Of a DNA stretch of 64,000 bases, positions 60,433 through 64,000 are shown piece after piece. A model generated the notes under the pieces. The model was not told where the DNA came from, did not search any database, and was given only the letters and a program-made list of their open reading frames with translations. Position 1 is the first letter of the stretch. Every line of letters starts with the position of its first letter. Location: positions 36,115,257-36,179,256 of the forward strand of contig OY970834.1 in assembly GCA_963853835.1 (NCBI GenBank). The letters run 5' to 3'. The position numbers were made by a program, and so were the translations under genes. This stretch comes from Calendula officinalis. Its lineage: Eukaryota; Streptophyta; Magnoliopsida; Asterales; Asteraceae.

Positions 60433-60725
60433 GAGGTGTGGATTGAGGGGCAGTTGGGTGGATTCGCATCGACTCTTCCACGTTAGTTATGTGATGACAC
60501 GGGCGACTCCCGGTCATGAGGTGTGGAGTGAGGGGCAGTTGGGTGGATTCCCATCGACTCATCCACGATAGGTGTGGTGTGAGGGGCAGTTGGGTGGATT
60601 CCCATCGACTCATCCACGATAGGTGTGGTGTGAGGGGCAGTTGGGTGGATTCCCATCGACTCATCCACGATAGGCGTGGTGTGAGGGGCAGTTGGGTGGA
60701 TTCCCATCGACTCAACCACGATAGT
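60433..60725. repeat. 51-bp tandem repeats in the LTR
   Basis: The motif ggtgtgg starts units at 60520, 60571, 60622 and (as ggcgtgg) 60673, exactly 51 bp apart. A related unit begins near 60433, separated by a gggcgactcccg block. Because 51 is a multiple of three, open frames run through it on both strands, but these are not genes. Confidence 0.9.
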
Positions 60726-60879
60726 AATCTTACCCCTTGGACGTATTCCGGTGGGCAAGGCAGGTATCGGTAGCGTGAGCGATCCTATTGCCGGTACCTT
60801 GTTTCTAGTTAGCTCGAGGGTGACCCGATAACTAGATATGTATGTGATTCTAGCTAGTTCGGGGGCAACCCGATAGCTA

Positions 60880-61085
60880 GATATGACCGTGCTTCTAGTA
60901 CATATATGTTTATGTACTAGATTTGATTGAGCTTCTAGTACGCATATGTTTGGTACTAGGTATGTTAGGTTCTAATACATATATGTTTATGTATTAGACA
61001 TGTTGGTGCTTCTAGTATATATATGTTTATGTACTAGATACGATAGGGCTTCTGGTACCTATATGTTTAGGTACTAGATATGTTT
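60880..61085. repeat. Series of gtactagatatg-type repeats
   Basis: A unit of about 42-45 bp (gcttctagtacatatatgtt, then tatgtactagatatg) occurs five times with small changes. Each unit holds an inverted pair (ctagtac and gtactag), so each can form a short hairpin. Confidence 0.75.
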
Positions 61086-61497
61086 GCTAGGAAGGCAAAG
61101 TAGCTAGAGTCACAAGAGGGTGACTAGGCGGTATTTATGTAGTTTATATATATGTTTATATATTTATGAAATGACTATTATTGGGGTCTAAAACCCATGT
61201 ATCTCACGAGACTATTTTGTCTCACGTACTACGTTTGTTTTGTGGCTATGTACTCAGGTACAGGTTTGAAGTGATAGAAGGTTGCACTAGAAGTGGCCTA
61301 GAGATGTTTAGCTCGGGAGCTATTATGTAGATCCCGTTGCCTATGGTTTTGATATACTCGGTGACACCGTATTTTTGTAAACTCTGATATAAGTTTTAAA
61401 GTTTTTGTTAAACTGTATTTTGGACAATATGTCAGATATTGGGAAAATATATTTTAAATGATTTAAACGATGTTTTAAAAATACGGGTGTTACAACT

Positions 61498-61509
61498 TGG
61501 TATCAGAGC
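61498..61509 (+). other. Primer-binding site (initiator Met tRNA)
   Basis: The sequence tggtatcagagc lies three bases after the LTR end at 61494, the normal place for a Ty3/gypsy primer-binding site. Confidence 0.88.
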
Positions 61510-64000
61510 TATAGTTTAAGTGAATTAGGTTGGATGTCCATCCTAGTCTTAGACTGTAGAAATAGGAATGTAAGATTCCTTGAGATCGATAGGTTGACCT
61601 TGAGACTTTATGTTAAGTTTAGGGTTGAACCTAGGGGACCTATAGAAGTTGTTATGCAATGTGCAATGTGAGTCTTTTGAGACCGTAAGGGATTAGTATG
61701 ATAGGGTCGATCCCTATAAGAAATGCCATAATTTGATCTAACTGTGTTGTTTTCAACTGTTGAGTTGACCGTTTGAATCTTGCTGATTGGATATGTCGGT
61801 ATGGCGAAAGAATAAATGTGAAAAGTGGACGAACTCCACTAAATTGGAAAGAGTTACGAATGAGGGTGGGTGGAATGATTCCAATACCCATATGAAGGAA
61901 GAATAATCGAATGGTGAGTCCCGTAGTGGGAAGTGTCTACATAAAAGGTAGCAAAACATAGTCGGGAGAAATGGAAGGAAGTTGTGTAAGACTTTCATAG
62001 TGTGTAAAACTATTGTGTAATTCGGAAGTTTTGAACCGAAGGTCACGATGTGGTGGATTCGGTAGAGTTGACAAGTGCTAGAGAGTAGCAAATGAAGGAA
62101 GAACAATATGGCGACATTGACGTCACCATCATTGAAGGATGAGGTGTTGACACGGTGGAATGTGTTGTATGAAACTTTGTGAAGGAGAGCACGGTACAAA
62201 ATGTTGTGAAAGGAACTCACGAGGGAGTTGAAATAGGGAATTAACCCGTAAGGGCCACCTCGGAGATCTTGGGTAAGACGAATGATTTGAGATTATGACT
62301 TAATCGTTGTTATTGCACGAATTGGTGCCTATAGAAAGTATAGATAAGTTGTATGATGTGGAGATTTAACTTCGGGAATAGTCTTCCCGGTTAGTATGTG
62401 TATAGAAATCATACATTGGAAATGATTATGGGCCGGTGTGTCGCATGTAGTAAAGGTATATGGGTTGATGCTGCTATGTAGTGTCAAAGGGGGAACCATG
62501 AGAATGGTAGATGTTGTCAACAAAAGAATGATAGTATAATGAAATACTAAGTCTTGGTAAGAATTGTTAGTTGGATGAGAATTATAGAAATAGAAGCTTT
62601 GGGAATGGGACTTTGATATTCGGAAGGAATCCGGATACGCAACGTAGTGTTATTATACGTGAATGGTAAAGGAAAGAATGACTAAGGTATAGTGATACCT
62701 AGAATTTATAAATGGAAAATATGTGGAAAAGAATAAGTGTCGGGAATGACGAATTTTGACTGTTGAAGACGGTTGAGTAAAAGTTGGCGCATAGCCATAG
62801 CAAGTTTCGTGATTATATTGATAAATGCGATGTCAAGGGTGAAAAGACAATGTATGTCATAGCGTAGTGTAAGACTGCGATTTGAAAAGGGATATTTCGG
62901 AGTCCCACGATGTGTAAAAGTAGAACACCGAGTGTTGGGCTTTTGGTTGCGAGTGTGGACCGGAGTCGATTGTTTGACTCAAGGATGATTGGATTGGTCG
63001 GTGATTTTTGGCTAATGGAATGTAGTGGAAGCTACTCCGGCGGTGACAAAAGTCTTGGAAATTGTTAAGGAAATGAACCGGTTAAGGACGGTTAATGTGT
63101 AAGTGAAACAATAAATAGCAATTAGAGAATGTTACTAGTTACCCGTGGGGTACAATGCATGTGCATTATGTGATGGCCTTGGAAGGCATATGATAATGGA
63201 AAGATAATATTATATGAAATGTGTTAAGTAGTATGTCCAATGGAAGACATGTTAGATATGAAAGAAAATGATAATGTGATATTATGTGAATGGTGCTAGA
63301 ATGCATGATGAATAATTGGGCGATTGAATGAGTGAGAAAGTAGCAAAGCTACGTGTTGTAAGAAGATGGATACCATACGGTATTGGTGTGAAATATACAT
63401 ATGTTTGTATATGTGCACAATAGAGATGTATAGATGGTATTGGTGACATATACATATGTTTGTATATGTGCACAATAGAGGTGTTTTTATTGAATTGGCG
63501 TGATATATATGTGTGTGTATATATATATATATGTGTGTATATGTTTATGTGTTTATATGAGGAATGCAGAACTATGTGGTTAATGAGTATTGCTATTATG
63601 TTATGGTAAATGAGAATTGGGCTTGAAATGCGGGTTGCATTTAGGTCATGTAAATGTAGGGGATGCCTACGATTTATAGAATAGAAGAAAAGAGAAACTC
63701 CTAGTGAGCAAATTACCATGTGGTAACCAAGACATAGTACACCGTATAAGGGTGCGGGACGTATTATGGTAGGGGCCTAGTACCGATAATGTAAGTTGAT
63801 CAATGTGATACAAAGATGGTTGAAAGAATACTAAGTGATAGTATGAGTGACCAAGTGAAGATCAAGAAAAGGTAAATGTTATTGTGACCTTATGTTAAGG
63901 TGTGACCCTTGGATTAACGGGGACGATTGATGAGAAAGTAATAATGGGTAGAACTGAGAGTGATAGGTTGGTAATGATACGCCGTGTGTACGGAAATTGC
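61510..64000 (+). mobile_element. Internal region of the LTR element, no gag seen
   Basis: In related elements gag begins about 0.6-0.7 kb after the primer-binding site. Here almost 2.5 kb passes with only short frames, and none shows a Gag core, zinc knuckle or protease motif on the plus strand. Two copies of a block with tatacatatgtttgtatatg and gtgcacaatagag lie at about 63390 and 63445, followed by an AT/GT microsatellite (63506-63545). It may be a non-autonomous (LARD-like) element, or a coding region that starts beyond the window. Confidence 0.6.

Larger units (their letters stand above)
58826..61494 (+). mobile_element. 5' LTR of the youngest nested element
   Basis: It starts tgtaacgacccg and ends acgggtgttaca (2.67 kb), followed after three bases by a Met-tRNA primer-binding site. 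The left target duplication is probably aagga (58821-58825). The insertion cuts the minus-strand chromovirus protease. The LTR holds three internal repeat zones: gatagcgccgctatc-type motifs (58999-59200), 51-bp repeats (60433-60720) and a gtactag-type series (60880-61085). Confidence 0.88.

Noticed and set aside
60320..60773. Open frames on both strands with repeated peptides
   Set aside because: They follow the 51-bp LTR repeat, whose length is a multiple of three, so no protein is implied.
61753..62220. A 155-codon minus-strand open frame
   Set aside because: It is antisense to the internal region of a plus-strand LTR element and has no recognisable domain.
63282..63719. A 145-codon minus-strand frame rich in Tyr, His and Ile
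   Set aside because: It translates AT/GT microsatellite and repeated tatacatatg blocks.
1..64000. Search for CRISPR arrays, operons, phage or bacterial defence systems
   Set aside because: The sequence is plant nuclear DNA with introns and plant transposons. The regular repeats are tandem without unique spacers and lie in LTRs or in the GC-rich array.

Overview
This window is nuclear DNA of a flowering plant. It is AT-rich, its genes are split by GT..AG introns, and it carries plant-only families (a SAUR auxin-response gene, an ARM-plus-BTB protein, a CYP59-type cyclophilin) and plant retrotransposon lineages (Athila, chromovirus/Tekay-like, Ty1-copia). A eudicot is the safe inference. The transposon style would suit the daisy family, but that is a guess.

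Layout, left half. 32-425 (-) is a broken SAUR gene. 0.7-7.3 kb is intergenic and holds foldback MITEs, a Stowaway-type MITE and two SINE-like copies. 7366-10593 (-) is an intact 11-exon gene for an organelle-targeted YchF-type ATPase/GTPase. 11711-14503 (-) is a 14-exon CYP59 gene (cyclophilin + RRM + zinc knuckle) that has lost its charged tail through frame breaks. A hAT-type MITE sits 140 bp upstream of its start. 15.8-17.2 kb is a truncated hAT transposase (ZMYM1/DUF4371 type). 17937-23132 (-) is an 8-exon ARM/BTB gene whose last exon is split by a 555-bp hAT-type insertion with a perfect 8-bp target duplication.

Middle. 23.8-29.5 kb is a decayed chromovirus LTR element with a solo LTR of another family inserted in its gag zinc knuckle. 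31148-34797 (+) is an intact 16-exon gene for the WDR75/Utp17 nucleolar WD40 protein. 36.3-37.2 kb is the 3' end of a Helitron (helicase remnant, hairpin, CTAG end). 39.2-41.9 kb is a mosaic of gene fragments (one recognisable as arginyl-tRNA synthetase) around a GC-rich array of about twelve roughly 55-bp repeats.

Right half. 42.1-48.4 kb is an Athila-type element with integrase deleted and many stops. 48.4-50.3 kb is a scrambled, partly doubled pseudogene copy of the WDR75 gene. From 50276 to the end is a three-level nest: a Ty1-copia element interrupted by a minus-strand chromovirus, itself interrupted by a plus-strand LTR element whose visible internal 2.5 kb has no recognisable gag.

The four host genes are unrelated housekeeping or signalling genes and do not form a pathway. 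I see no new multi-gene system. The most distinctive findings are the transposon-split BTB gene, the disrupted CYP59 tail, the scrambled WDR75 duplication, the GC-rich array beside gene fragments, and a foldback MITE family with 9-bp target duplications present five times. Exon edges were placed by reading splice sites and checking that the frame stays open; no alignment or expression data were available.
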